This document shows, one piece after another, positions 54,441 to 64,000 of a stretch of DNA of 64,000 nt (position 1 is its first letter; each line of letters opens with the position of its first letter). Location: assembly GCA_029215795.1 (NCBI GenBank), contig JARDYH010000004.1, positions 216,854,517-216,918,516 on the forward strand. The letters are read 5' to 3'. The position numbers were made by a program, and so were the translations under genes. Below the pieces are notes generated by a model, which was not told where the DNA came from, made no database searches, and saw only the letters and a list, made by a program, of their open reading frames with translations. Origin of the DNA: Anniella stebbinsi. Its lineage: Eukaryota > Chordata > Lepidosauria > Squamata > Anniellidae.

Positions 54441-55850
54441 ACACAGGTTTGCAATTCATTTATTTATTCTGGCAGTATTAATAATAATGGCACTCAAGTC
54501 AGAACTGCTAAATAGGAATATGTTAATTGATATGGATAAATGCAAGTTTGCTAATTATTGCTATTATTTAAATAGAAGGAAATCTCAACATAGTGGGGAA
54601 GTCAGTGACCAGGTGACCTATACGCCTTCTCAGCCTGCTCACCAAGTGCTAATTTGATGGCAACTTCAAAGGCCCTGCTCTGCTCTCCCTTCCAGAGCCA
54701 GCCCTATCATGAAGTGGTAGGAAGCAGGCACAGCAGGTGGCAGAGTATGGGAAGAGTGTCACTTTCCCCCTACAAAGGGTTTGCCACGTCTTGGTCCTGC
54801 TGGCTGCCTGCACGACTGAGAAGCAGCCACTTCTTGCTCACCCATGTGCCTCCCACCTTGCCTCCTGCCCTCTCCCACCTGCCCTGCCATGTGTCAGCTA
54901 GCTGGCTTGCTTTTCCTGGTGTAGACATGTCTGCTTGCCTCACCAGCATGCTGCCTGTAAGGTCTTTTCGCATTCAGGAGCCACGAGGTGCCTGAGTGAG
55001 GCCAGGCAATCATGAGAAGTCCCAGTACTTCCGGGATCTCTCATGATATTTTGCCAGATGGTGGAAAGAGGTGGGCAGCTCGGGTGGGAAGGTGGAGGAG
55101 ACAGCAGCAGTGGTGTGGTGGTGGTGGTGTGGCTGGTCCCGCTTCAGGCAGGCCTGCTCTCTTCTTATGGTTTTTTTTTAGGCTTAAACTGGACTTCAGT
55201 TGTTCAGCTCATCAAGCAGAGAATACCTTCAAACAGAGGGCTGTCCTCTGCAAAGTAGGGCACATGGTCATCCTAAGAAGCTGTAGAGATGGTCAGATGT
55301 TACCAGCAGTAAACATAACTCTGGTTTCCTGAGATTGCTTCCATTCCAGGAATGAGCCAGCCAAACCACACCATGAATGGAATTATGGACAGGACTGTGT
55401 GTCCAGTGTGCTAACCGGAAAATACTCATAATTCTTGCACCAAGACAGCCCAAATTCTGTCCCAGGAAAAGCTGGATTTAGTGATCTAAGTCAATTATGA
55501 AAATCAAGCCAATCTGCATGATAGATTTGCACAACCTATTCTGTATCTGCTCATCATAGGGAGGACAAAGAGCCATGTGGGGCACCCAGCTGCCTACCAC
55601 TGGACATTTCATTCAGCAGCCCTGTAGCTTCTGAGATCTCACTAGGCATTGCTCACATACTTTCAAGCCTATCTTATCAACCATATGTGCTAGTAACTTG
55701 GAATCTGAATTGTGTGTCCATTCTCCACTCCCTGACCCCTGTTCTTGTGCAGAAGCATTGCACAAACCTTTGAGAAGCTGTTTCAAATGGCTGGGAGCAT
55801 TATGAATCTGTGATACATGTAAGCATCAGAAGAGAATGTAGTTTTAGTTG
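54441..55850. other. Intergenic, no gene recognised
   Basis: GC-balanced stretch with overlapping 80-115-codon frames on both strands (54412-55332) that show no domain. I cannot assign a repeat family; it may include an older element. Confidence 0.35.
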
Positions 55851-56260
55851 AGTTCTGTGAGAGCAATGGAACTAATCCAGTCTACGTCATTTGAAGTCTG
55901 CAGCTCTAGGGTGAAATAGGGCAGGACAAAATGCTCCCTCATACTTTATTTGGAATGGTCCTTCATCACCAGCGGGAAAGAATGTCTTAAATGATTTTAA
56001 AAGGACTTCTCCACATCTGACATCTGTGAGGGCACAATACAGTTCTGCTTCGCCAAAAACAACAGGCCTTCTAATAAACACAAATTCCACAAGATTAAAA
56101 ACAAGTTTCTCAGAGTTAATAATAGAATGAGTCATGTGCGGGGTTAGGGACTAAATTAAACAATAGGAAAATAGATGTTCAGCTGCTCTTCCTATGCCAG
56201 GCTATAGCCGAAAATTTCCAGTTTAAAACATGGACTTGGTACCTTTCTAATGCTATTAGA
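55850..56260. other. Repeat-free segment, candidate conserved non-coding element
   Basis: Includes GTCTTAAATGATTTTAAAAG, CTTCTAATAAACACAAATTC and AGAGTTAATAATAGAATGAG. No repeat match. Confidence 0.35.
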
Positions 56261-56402
56261 TTTAAGGCTTGAGATGTATGCTTTTTTTTTTTAACTAGAA
56301 CCCCAAGGTCCATTGACTGAAGCTAGGTGCAAAATAGTGACTAGGAGGGTGGAATCAAATACAAAATGGTGGGTCAGGAAGCAGAATCAATTACCTAGTA
56401 CA

Positions 56403-56520
56403 GCCCTCCCCAACCCGGTGCCCTCCACATGTGTTGGACTACAGGTATCATCATTCCCAGGTGGGAATGATGGGAGTTGCAGTACAACACATATGGAGGG
56501 CACCAGGTTAGGGAAAATTG
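56403..56520. mobile_element. Palindromic repeat, ACTACAACTCCCA family
   Basis: CCTCCCCAACCCGGTGCCC at the left and GGGCACCAGGTTAGGG at the right, with TCATCATTCCCAGG and GGGAATGATGGGAGTTGC around a short centre. Confidence 0.8.
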
Positions 56521-56535
56521 ACCTACTGCACCCAC

Positions 56536-56750
56536 AGATTATATCAAATGTTAGTCCTACTTAGAGTATTCCCACTGAAATCATAGAATCATAGAATAGT
56601 AGGGTTGGAAGGGGCCTATAAGGCCATCGAGTCCAGCCCCCTGCTCAATACAGGAATCTACCTTAAAGCATCCCTGACAGATGGTTGTCCAGATGCCTCT
56701 TGAATGGGATATATGTTAGACTAATACTGGATACAACCCTTTGAGCCATT
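56536..56750. mobile_element. GACCCATTGAAATGAA-type palindromic repeat split by CR1
   Basis: GTTAGTCCTACTTAGAGTA and CCCACTGAAAT precede, and TGGGATATATGTTAGAC and TGGATACAACCC follow, the CR1 insert at 56581-56703. Removing the insert restores a normal family member. Confidence 0.7.
56581..56703 (-). mobile_element. CR1 LINE 3' terminal fragment (antisense), nested
   Basis: TCATAGAATCATAGAAT is the inverse of the classic (ATTCTATG)n CR1 end; then GGGTTGGAAGGGGCCTATAA, CATCGAGTCCAGCCCC and GTCCAGATGCCTCTTGAA. About 120 bp, strongly 5'-truncated. Confidence 0.9.
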
Positions 56751-56929
56751 CACTGGGAGAATTTGCATTATACAACTACAAATCAATATCTAAGTTACTT
56801 GAGATAAATTCTAGCTCACAACTCTAAAAATGAACAGAAATAAAATGTGGTGAAAGATAGCTAATGAATACAGACATTTTACAGCTGAGGAACCCAGAAG
56901 CTGAGAGATGAGTGATTAGCACAAGGGCA

Positions 56930-57410
56930 GCCAATGGCAGAGAATTTCAATCTCCCTCGATCTCAAATTTGGCACATATGTGTAGAACGTGTTGCTACAC
57001 ATATGTACCAAATTTGAGATCGATCCCTCCAACCCTTGATTTTATATGAATTTATTAAAGATCACTTCTGTTCTGACAAATCAGAATGACAGCTCACCAG
57101 ACCTGTCAGAATGGAAATGATCTTTAAAAAAATCATAAAAAATCGAGGGTTGGAGGGATCAATCTCAAATTTCATACAAATACTTAGGCATACCCCAGAA
57201 GCACTGTGACCAAGTTTCAAGCATCTAACTTTTAAAATACAGAAGTTATATGCATTTTTTCTTTCTGCCAAAAATATCATTTTTTAACAATAATTATCAT
57301 GAAGACGATACGGATCACCTACGATATGAATGAAGATGATTTTTTTTGGTCCAAAATGACGATAATGATAAAAAACGATATTTTTTGGCTTGCACACCCT
57401 AGACATTAGT
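56930..57410. repeat. Interspersed repeat with inverted TCAAATTTGAGATC segments
   Basis: GATCTCAAATTTGGCACATA and ACCAAATTTGAGATCGATCC form a hairpin, and GGTTGGAGGGATCAATCTC inversely repeats nearby sequence. GACCAAGTTTCAAGCATCTA links it to the 34095-34445 repeat. The right end CACACCCTAG resembles the TAGGGATGTGC ends. Confidence 0.5.
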
Positions 57411-57454
57411 TTGGTTTGCATTTTAATATGCATTTAATTCATACTTCCTGGAAC

Positions 57455-57586
57455 CAGTGGAGGCTGGTGGTAATTCCATTTTGGGTTTTAGTTAGAACCA
57501 GCCAAGACTCTAAAGGTGCTATCTAAGGTGCTAAACCCTATTACCTGGAGCCTATTACCTGAAACTTGAGCCACCAGCCTCCACTG
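57455..57586. mobile_element. Palindromic MITE-like element, CAGTGGAGGCTGGTGGC family
   Basis: CAGTGGAGGCTGGTGG to CCACCAGCCTCCACTG, perfect 16-base inverted ends; interior shortened. Confidence 0.85.
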
Positions 57587-57774
57587 CCTGGAGCCTAACG
57601 TAGATCCGAACCCAACATTTTCAAGTTCGCGATGCATTTCATAAAGCAAACAAAAATTAGATGGACACATTTTTAAAATGTGCCCTGTGTATATTTCTGT
57701 GGATACAGAAATATTTTTCTCCCTATCTCATTATACTAAAAACTGACGACATCCCATGAAGCTCATTGGTGGGA

Positions 57775-58202
57775 GATTCAGCACAGTTAAAAGGAAGTAC
57801 TTCTTCACACAGCTCATGGTTAAACTATGGAATTGGTTATATATTACCACCAGTATCGAGACAGTATAAGAACACAAGAAGAGCCCTGCTGGATCAGACC
57901 AAGGGTCCATCTAGTCCAACACTTTGTTCATACAGCGGCCAACCAGCTGTTGACCAGGAACCCACAAGCAAGACATAGTGCAACAGCACCCTCCTACGCA
58001 TGTTCCCCAACAACTAGTGTATACAGGCTGACTGCCTCTGATACTAGTATCGGGGCAGTATATGCCTGTATGCCAGTTGCTGGGGATACGAGCAGAAGGG
58101 TTCTGCTGCATTCATCTTTTGCTTATGGGCAACTGCTTGGCCACTTTGTGAACAAAATGCTGGACTAGATAGGCCTTGGGTCTGATCCAGCACAGCTCTT
58201 CT
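57775..58202. mobile_element. CR1-like fragments in head-to-head arrangement
   Basis: A sense piece (AAAGGAAGTACTTCTTCACA, 57790-57845) is followed by an antisense 3' end (AAGAACACAAGAAGAGCCCT, from 57866) and then a sense 3' end reaching CAGCACAGCTCTTCTTA (58040-58202). The last two form a large inverted repeat of CR1 3' ends. Confidence 0.7.
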
Positions 58203-58206
58203 TAGC

Positions 58207-58550
58207 GGTGCCTCTACAAGAGGCATTTAAAGCTCTTTCAAGGCGCATTAAAAAAATTACCTCTACAAGAACGGAGCGCAAATCGGGCGTAGAGGCGCGT
58301 TATCTCCCCGATTATGCGCATTATCGAATGCGCGTTAAATCGCGAGTTTTATTTTGTTCCGTCTGTTAAAGTGCATTTTGACTGTGTGAATAAGCGCTTA
58401 TGCACATTAACTACTTGTAAAGCGCATTTTGGACATCCGTTAATGCGCTTCGCCGCCTCTCGTGCAGAGGGATTAGGCGTAAATGCGCTTCTGCGATTAT
58501 GCACATAATCGCCTAACCAGGCGCAAAAGCGAATCCTTGTAGAAGGGACC
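58207..58550. mobile_element. CpG-rich fold-back element with GCGCATTA motifs, copy 2
   Basis: Ends GGTGCCTCTACAAG and CTTGTAGAAGGGACC are inverted. Internal strings GATTATGCGCATTATCG, AATGCGCGTTAAATCGCG and TTAATGCGCTTCGCCGCC match the inverse of 20694-21048. Interrupts the end of a CR1 copy (the expected TGTTCTTA is missing after CTCTTCTTA). Confidence 0.72.
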
Positions 58551-58599
58551 TAGGTTTCTTTTCATTCACCTCTAAGACAAAATAGAGTTAAGAGACTGA

Positions 58600-59310
58600 C
58601 ATACTAACTAGAGCAATGATGACCAGAAAGTACTCAGCCATTTAGTCTCCCTCTTTGTGTCTTAAGATTGATTTTGCTCCGATAGTTCAACTGTTGTTGA
58701 TATTACAATAAAAATGCCTCCGTTTCTAACTGAGATTTGATCAGGGCATACAATTCCGTACAAACAAGGTAACCTTTTGTGAAAATTCTTATCCGTGCAA
58801 ATTTTATTGGGCTAAATGAAGAAGGGAAACAACAACACCCAACAGGATTATTTTTGGAAGGAGGATATTGTTCTGGTTGCTCTTTCATTTGCTGACAAAA
58901 GAGTTGTCAAAAGTAATGTTTATAATAATTTAACGGGTTATTTGCTTATTAGATATTAATCATTCTGTTGTGGCTAGGGGTCCATGCTGTTGCTCTTTGC
59001 CTAGAACAGTGATTCTGATCTCAATTAGATTATGTCTCTCTCCCTTACCTCCCCATAAATCATTCCGGCAAACTGAAATTAACAGCTACTGAAGCGCATT
59101 AATAATCTACCTCACACATTGGAAAATGCATTAGCTGGAACCCTCCCTTCGCTTCCAACTGTTAAGCACATCATTTTGTTTATGAAATATAAACATTTCA
59201 TGGAAGAGCACTTGCACATTGCCGCGGGCCTTGTGACAGCTAAAATGATTGCCCACAATTGCCAGTCAGTCATGCGCCCAAATAAAGTTTGTTTAAATCC
59301 ATGAGGCTGT
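58600..59310. other. Repeat-free segment, candidate conserved non-coding element
   Basis: About 700 bp with no recognised repeat. Includes GGTTATTTGCTTATTAGATA, TTAATCATTCTGTTGTGGC, CTCAATTAGATTATG, TTAATAATCTACC and AGCTAAAATGATTGCC. The homeodomain, PBX/MEIS-like (TGATTG) and forkhead-like cores and unique character make this a leading enhancer candidate. Confidence 0.45.
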
Positions 59311-59436
59311 GACTACCCCATTTTCTTAGGCATTTTTTTTAAAAAAAAAATACAAACAATGACAACATTTAAAGTAACACTGTTCTGTTACTGTCCCCCA
59401 AAGAAGAATAAAGCAGAGAAAACAGACTTTCTAGAT

Positions 59437-59567
59437 GAGGAATGAGCAACGTTTAAACCTTTGGATGTTTGGGCCTACAATTTCCATCATTTGCCACTAT
59501 TGGTTATGCTGGCTAGGGCTGACAGGAATTGTAGGCCAACCATCTGGAGGGCCACAAGTTGCCGGAT
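59437..59567. repeat. Palindromic repeat, GGCAACTTGTGGC / CTACAATTCCCATCA family
   Basis: GGGCCTACAATTTCCATCAT at the left and GACAGGAATTGTAGGCC then AGGGCCACAAGTTGCC at the right. Confidence 0.7.
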
Positions 59568-59899
59568 ACATCAGGACAACTTTATCGAACTGGAAAGCAA
59601 TGTATTTATTTATTTAAAGTTCCGTCTTCTATCATGGAACACAAGGTGGCTTATATAGCATTTTTTGATTGGACCCAAATCTACTGACATTCAACAAGAT
59701 GGCTCCATCGTGTGTCCTGTATCTGCTTTCAGCTTTTTCCTTGTGAGAAAGGATTAGGATTTAGAGACACATAACCAGCTAAGGAAAATTAGCAGTATGA
59801 CAAAGGTTACTTACATGTGTAAGTATGAGATGTAGGAATGGGTAAGAAATGTTTTTGGTTCATTTTTTGATAAGAACTTACCAAAATTTGCAATAACGA

Positions 59900-60440
59900 G
59901 GTTATTATTATTATTATTATTTAAATTAATCAATATGGGAGAAAGCAAAACAGACATATTCATTGAACAGAGGCACTATGTTTGCATTGCTCATGTTGCA
60001 GAGGATCTCTATCATTACTTATTATATTGTTCTCTGTATTCCAAACCTAGGACAAAGTGTAGTTCAAACCTGTCACAGGACATATGGAGGCAGATGACCA
60101 AACTAAAGTTAGTTGCAAGGTTCACAGCGGCTGCCCAAAAGTTGAGAAGAAGATTTGTGGAATGACATCATATGGTGAATTGTAATTATGTAATTTAACT
60201 TGAAAGTTTTAATCTAACAGTTGTTTTTATTTTATTTTTCATACTTACGATATCTTTTACTGTAAAGTTTTGTCAATGGATTTTTAAAAAAAATAATTTG
60301 AAATCCTTTGTATTGTAGAGTTTGTGTATGTATACCAATATTTATGTATTTTTGGTGTATGCATTTGTGGTTGATATGGACAACAAAGGAATTCAAAATG
60401 ATTGATAAAATCTCAAATAATAAACAATATAGAACTATTA
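59900..60440 (+). mobile_element. Decayed non-LTR retrotransposon 3' end
   Basis: The + strand frame from 59935 contains EDLYHYLLYCSLYSKPR, resembling the E..(H/Y)(F/Y)LL.C..Y...R segment near the C-terminus of LINE reverse transcriptase proteins. An AT-rich untranslated tail follows to about 60425. No complete domain remains. Confidence 0.55.
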
Positions 60441-60599
60441 TAGTTTGGAAGGTCGGGCAGTTGGTGGTAGAAGGACCTATGGGAGGGGTGGGGAGGGGAA
60501 AGTCTAATTGGAGCAGGGTGTGGAGCAGCCTTCATCTGCTTCCTGTATTGTTGCACCTCCAATAGAGAAAGGAAGTGAATGTGAAGAGTCAGACACTTA

Positions 60600-60960
60600 A
60601 CAGAGGTCAGGATCCTAACCCGTGTCAATAACGTTGGGTTAATATCCTCTGGCTTGATGCACCCTCAACCTTCTGCATTACAAAGTCCATTCCGCCCCCT
60701 CCCCATTTGTTTAAAAATGGAAATTCGCCATCCTCAAATGGCCGGTTTGGATCAATACTGCAAATTAAGCCTGTAATTCTTGACTTGAAATGCAGCAGGC
60801 TTCCAATAAATATATGAGGGGAAAAGAAGAGCACCATGTAATATTGCTATTGGTGGAAACCCTTCATTTTTCTTCCAGCTTAAGGATAATTTTCACCTCA
60901 TTTTCCCTGGCCCCCAAAGAAGAGGCATGCAAAATATAGTGGAAGAATGGATGCACTTCT
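60600..60960. other. Repeat-poor segment
   Basis: No recognised repeat; contains TTTGGATCAATACTGC and AATTAAGCCTGTAATTC. Weak regulatory candidate. Confidence 0.3.
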
Positions 60961-61129
60961 GTTTGTTAATTCTTGATTATTTGCATTGGGAATGTTGGTG
61001 GTGGCTTCCTGATGACATCTGTTGGGAGAGAAATAAACATGTAGGTTTTTTTTGTTTTGTTTTGTTTTTTGGGTTTTTTTGCAAAAATGAAAAATGAGAA
61101 TTCATTAGAGTAGAACTGAATGTCTGCAA

Positions 61130-61340
61130 ATATTCAAAATGTATTAATTATTATTTAAAATTTAATATTTATTATTTATATTTATATATATTTGCTAAAA
61201 AACCATTAAGGTGGTATACAACAATTTAAAACAATAAAACCTTGCTACAATAACAATAAGAACATTAAAACATTAAAAACATTAATACTTTAATAACTAC
61301 ATATTTTTAAAGGCTAAATGAAGAAGATTTGTCTTCAAAC
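61130..61340 (-). mobile_element. LINE 3' UTR-like AT-rich remnant (antisense)
   Basis: TTTATATATATTTGC, AAACCATTAAGGTGGTATAC and ACAATTTAAAACAATAAAAC resemble an inverse LINE 3' end with the usual GGTGGTATACAA-type string. Confidence 0.5.
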
Positions 61341-61349
61341 TGTCTAAAG

Positions 61350-61505
61350 TCCAAGGCTAGATCTACATTACTGTTCTATAGTGGTATTGAAGTACACTGA
61401 TAACTGTTGGGGCACAATCCACATTCCATATACTGCTTTCATAGTGTTACATCCTGCTTCTCCCTGTTCATAATGATTTGACACAAGGTGTAGATCTGGC
61501 ACAAG
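61350..61505. repeat. Palindromic repeat, AGATCTACA..TGTAGATCT type
   Basis: AGGCTAGATCTACATTAC and AGGTGTAGATCTGGC ends, related to the GAGCCTATCTACAC family. Confidence 0.55.
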
Positions 61506-61663
61506 AGAGTGGGAGCTAACTGTAGTTCTTAATTGCGTGCATTCCATACTTTGGGAAGAACGTGGGAGAAAGCCAAATCTCTGCTAAATCTCCAGGTTTG
61601 CTGTTCAGATTTGAATGTGTTTCAAATTTGAATTGACATTTTATGTGCACCTTTGCTTAGAAT

Positions 61664-61768
61664 CCAACTAAAGTCCTAGTTAGAGTAGGCCGATTGAAAT
61701 GAATGAGATTTAATTAACTTAAGTCTCATTTATTTCACTGGGTCAACTCTAACTAGGACTTAAGTTGA
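61664..61768. mobile_element. Palindromic repeat, AGTCCTAGTTAGAGTA type
   Basis: AAGTCCTAGTTAGAGTAGG and CAACTCTAACTAGGACTT are inverse ends; the centre has GAGATTTAATTAACTT and CTCATTTATTTCACTGG. Confidence 0.8.
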
Positions 61769-61776
61769 CTTTTTAC

Positions 61777-62597
61777 TAGGGATGTGCACGATCCAAAAAA
61801 TCAGATTGGGATTGGGATCGGAACCGGACCTGAGGCCTCAGATCGGATCAGATCGGAGGCCTCCCTGGTTCGGTTTGGACCTGATTCCGATCCAAAAATC
61901 GGACATCCGATTTTCAGATCGGACGCCATTTCCCTCCCCCCCCCCTAGACTTGCACTGGAGAAAGATTTCCCCCAATGCAAGTCTATGGGGGGGAAATGG
62001 CGGTGCGTGGGTGAGGGGGGCCTAACTCCCCCCTCCCTGTCCCTCCCCCCATCCCTCCCCCAATACTCACGCTGCTTACCTACTAGGGCCGTTGGCTTCC
62101 GTTCGCTGGTGCCCATGGGCACCAGCGGATAGAAATGGCCACCCCAGCAGGTAAGCTCCCTCAACTCCTCATGCACCTTACCTTGCTGGGAATGTCTGCT
62201 TCCCTCCGCTCCTGGACGCTACTGCGAACAGGCTTTGCGGCCTGCCCCTAAGTAGCATGCCAGGTGATGACATCACCTGGCGTGCTACTTAGGGGCAGGC
62301 TGCGAAGCCTGCTTCACAGTAGCATCCAGGAGTGGAGGGAAGCGGACATCCCCAGCAAGGTAAATAGGCCCCCCTCCCCCTCCCGCTGCTTACCTGTAGA
62401 GGGAAGCGGCCGCCCCGGCAGGTAAGCCCCCTCCTCCTCTCGCGCACCTTACTGGGCGGGGCTGTCCGCTTCCATCAGCGGGCGCCCCCTGGTGCCCGTG
62501 AATGGAAGCGGCTGCCCCAGCAGGTAAGCCCCCTCCCCTCCTCATGCACCTTACCTTGCCGGGACGTCTGCTTCCCTCCACTCCTGGACGCTACTGC
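61777..62597. mobile_element. Composite of TAGGGATGTGCAC-ended and GC-rich CRE-centred fold-back elements
   Basis: TAGGGATGTGCACGATCC begins a GATCGGATCAGATCGGA-rich palindromic part. From 62190 a hairpin (GCTCCTGGACGCTACTG .. CAGTAGCATCCAGGAGTGG) is centred on GGTGATGACATCACC. A second GCTCCTGGACGCTACTG-like piece starts near 62578 and breaks off at 62597 into a 320-bp-family fragment. Several CAGGTAAG or CTTACCTG strings occur. Confidence 0.6.
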
Positions 62598-62692
62598 GTG
62601 CATACAAATGACACTTGCTGAAATCCCCTGTTCAATACAAATGTTAAAAGATACAGGAGCTCTGTCCTCCTTTTCATAGGGTCACTCTATAT
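62598..62692. mobile_element. Right-end fragment of a nested-palindrome hAT-type MITE
   Basis: TGCATACAAATGACACTTGC through ACAGGAGCTCTGTCCTCC to CATAGGGTCACTCTA; the left two-thirds are missing and the junction is with a different element. Confidence 0.8.
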
Positions 62693-62887
62693 ATGAATTT
62701 ATAAATATGCATGTTTGTGTGCATATAATTGCAGATTAATGTGGAAATGGGACAGAACGGACTTATGAGTGAACATGTACAAAAGTGGCATGGACCGGAA
62801 ATAGATGGATTCATCTGTTCCTAGTAATATGCTAGTCAGTATGACAAACCATCTTTAACAAGGGTGTCCTACAAAGTGTAGGCCCAG

Positions 62888-62936
<49 letters not shown>

Positions 62937-62960
62937 TATATACCGCCCCATAGCCGAAGA
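62888..62960 (-). mobile_element. L2-like LINE 3' terminus with (ATT)n tail (antisense)
   Basis: (TTA)n at 62891-62937, then TATACCGCCCCATAGCCGAAG, the same 3' end as at 11.2 and 30.95 kb, cut very short. Confidence 0.85.
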
Positions 62961-63413
62961 TATGTAGATGCCATATGTGGCATCTACAATCATGTCCCTG
63001 AGTGGGGTGGGGGAGATTACTTGACACTAATCAGCACCTACAGGAAGAAAACGTACTCTTCACAAAGTGTCTGTGATAATGATATACAGTAGCTGCTTGT
63101 ACAAAGACTTGAGTGTCAGGAAAGAATGTTTCTCCTGCTTTCCCAGCCAATACTGGCATGATTAACTAATGTTAGACTTGACAACTCAATGTAGGCTTCC
63201 CCCCGCCTTTTTTTTCTTTTCCTTTTGGAGTGGCAAAGATTTATGGCATCTTCTAACAGTGATGAGGATTCCTCTGGAGGAAGGACTTCCAAAGTTTCTT
63301 ATGTGTCTGTCTCTGCAACAGTGGTGTGCTTTCTGTGCACAAGTTTGGGCATCCCCGATGTTTTGGGTTGTCATCAAAATCCTGAAAATAACTAGAACCT
63401 GGTGGTGAATTTC
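62961..63413. other. Intergenic, no gene recognised
   Basis: Unassigned 450 bp with no clear repeat. A 79-codon frame at 63169 has no domain I know. Confidence 0.35.
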
Positions 63414-63733
63414 TAGGCTGACCAGATGAAAAGGAGGACAGGCCTCATGTAACTTTAACAGTTGTAGAGAAAAGGCAATTTCAGCCGGCATCATTTGTAT
63501 GCAATTCGTACCTGGTGAAATTCCCTCTTCATTACAACAGTTAAAGCTGCAGGAGCCCTGTCCTCTCTTGTATCTGGTCACTCTAGTATAGTGCCTGCAA
63601 CTTTAACTGTTGTGATGAGGAGAGGATTTCACCAGGTACTAATTGCATACAAATGACGCCTGCTGAAATTCCCTTTTCTCTGCAACTGTTAAAGATACAG
63701 GAGCCCTGTCCTCCTTTTCATATGGTCACCCTA
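63414..63733. mobile_element. Nested-palindrome hAT-type MITE, copy 6 (320 bp)
   Basis: TAGGCTGACCAGATGAAAAG to CATATGGTCACCCTA with a perfect 8-bp duplication TGAATTTC (63406-63413 and 63734-63741). It is in inverse orientation to copy 4, with the internal end (GGTCACTCTA) at about 63585. Confidence 0.92.
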
Positions 63734-63811
63734 TGAATTTCAGGCACTGCACCCAGATGTTAAGAAGAGGATTCCTGCAGGAGCAGCCATCTTTCCCCCC
63801 ATACAGTGCCC

Positions 63812-64000
63812 TAGGGCTATGCACAGTCCCCCCACGATTCGCCTCAGAGGCTGATTCTGAATTTCTGAATTGGCTTCTATTCAACCCTGGGTGCCTCAGA
63901 AAAGCCCCACCCCCTTTGGATTCCATTCTGAATCTGAAGCGGGTCGACTGTTGGGATTTCCTGGGCATGAGGCCAACTGGGAGTCCCCTCCCCCTGCTTG
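63812..64000. mobile_element. TAGGGCTATGCACA-ended element, cut by window end
   Basis: TAGGGCTATGCACAGTCC followed by CGATTCGCCTCAGAGGC and related strings, like the elements at 50692 and 61777. The right end is outside the window. Confidence 0.5.

Noticed and set aside
54412..55332. Chain of overlapping + strand frames that could be exons
   Set aside because: No convincing splice sites, domains or codon bias; left as unassigned intergenic sequence.
59935..60165. Short frame with EDLYHYLLYCSLYSKPR as a host gene exon
   Set aside because: The pattern matches LINE reverse transcriptase C-termini, there are no splice signals linking it to other exons, and the AT-rich tail fits a retroelement 3' end.

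Overview
The window is vertebrate nuclear DNA, most likely from a squamate reptile (lizard or snake). It holds one recognisable protein gene, the homeobox transcription factor NKX6-1, on the + strand. The three coding exons (436-1090, 4076-4248, 13472-13723) join in frame at GT/AG junctions into a 359-residue protein. It has the NKX6 N-terminus, a Groucho-binding eh1-like motif, a homeodomain split by an intron between homeodomain positions 46 and 47, and the acidic C-terminus typical of NKX6-1. The squamate assignment rests on the repeats: CR1 fragments, L2-like LINE 3' ends, a tRNA-derived SINE, a MIR-like CORE-SINE, and many copies of short palindromic elements around an AGTAAGTCCCATTGA / TCAATGGGGCTTACTC core.

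Layout. 1-435 is 5' flank/5' UTR inside a CpG-rich zone; 436-1090 is exon 1. Intron 1 (about 3.0 kb) is partly unique and partly palindromic repeats. Exon 2 is followed by a 9.2 kb intron 2 loaded with palindromic elements, an L2-like LINE fragment, a SINE, and a 28-bp-period minisatellite ending 94 bp before exon 3. Exon 3 and a short 3' UTR end near an AATAAA at 14122. From about 14.2 kb to the end I find no convincing protein gene; the longer open frames are repeat-derived or low complexity. This fits the gene-poor region that lies 3' of NKX6-1 in other amniotes. It is a mosaic of repeats, simple-sequence tracts and AT-rich repeat-poor islands (about 14.8-15.5, 39.4-39.7, 42.2-43.3, 45.7-46.2, 48.9-49.2, 51.5-52.1, 55.8-56.3, 58.6-59.3 kb), which are the best candidates for distal NKX6-1 enhancers. 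A CpG-dense patch at 17.0-17.4 kb is an orphan CpG-island candidate.

The most distinctive structure is a family of about 320-bp 'palindromes of palindromes'. There are six near-complete copies, four of them exactly 320 bp, several flanked by perfect 8-bp target-site duplications, which points to hAT-type non-autonomous transposition. Other notable items are a nearly identical 386/372-bp inverted repeat around a 1.1 kb spacer (34.6-36.5 kb), two CpG-rich elements built from GCGCATTA-type motifs (20.7 and 58.2 kb), and GC-rich fold-back elements with CRE-like centres and consensus splice-donor strings.
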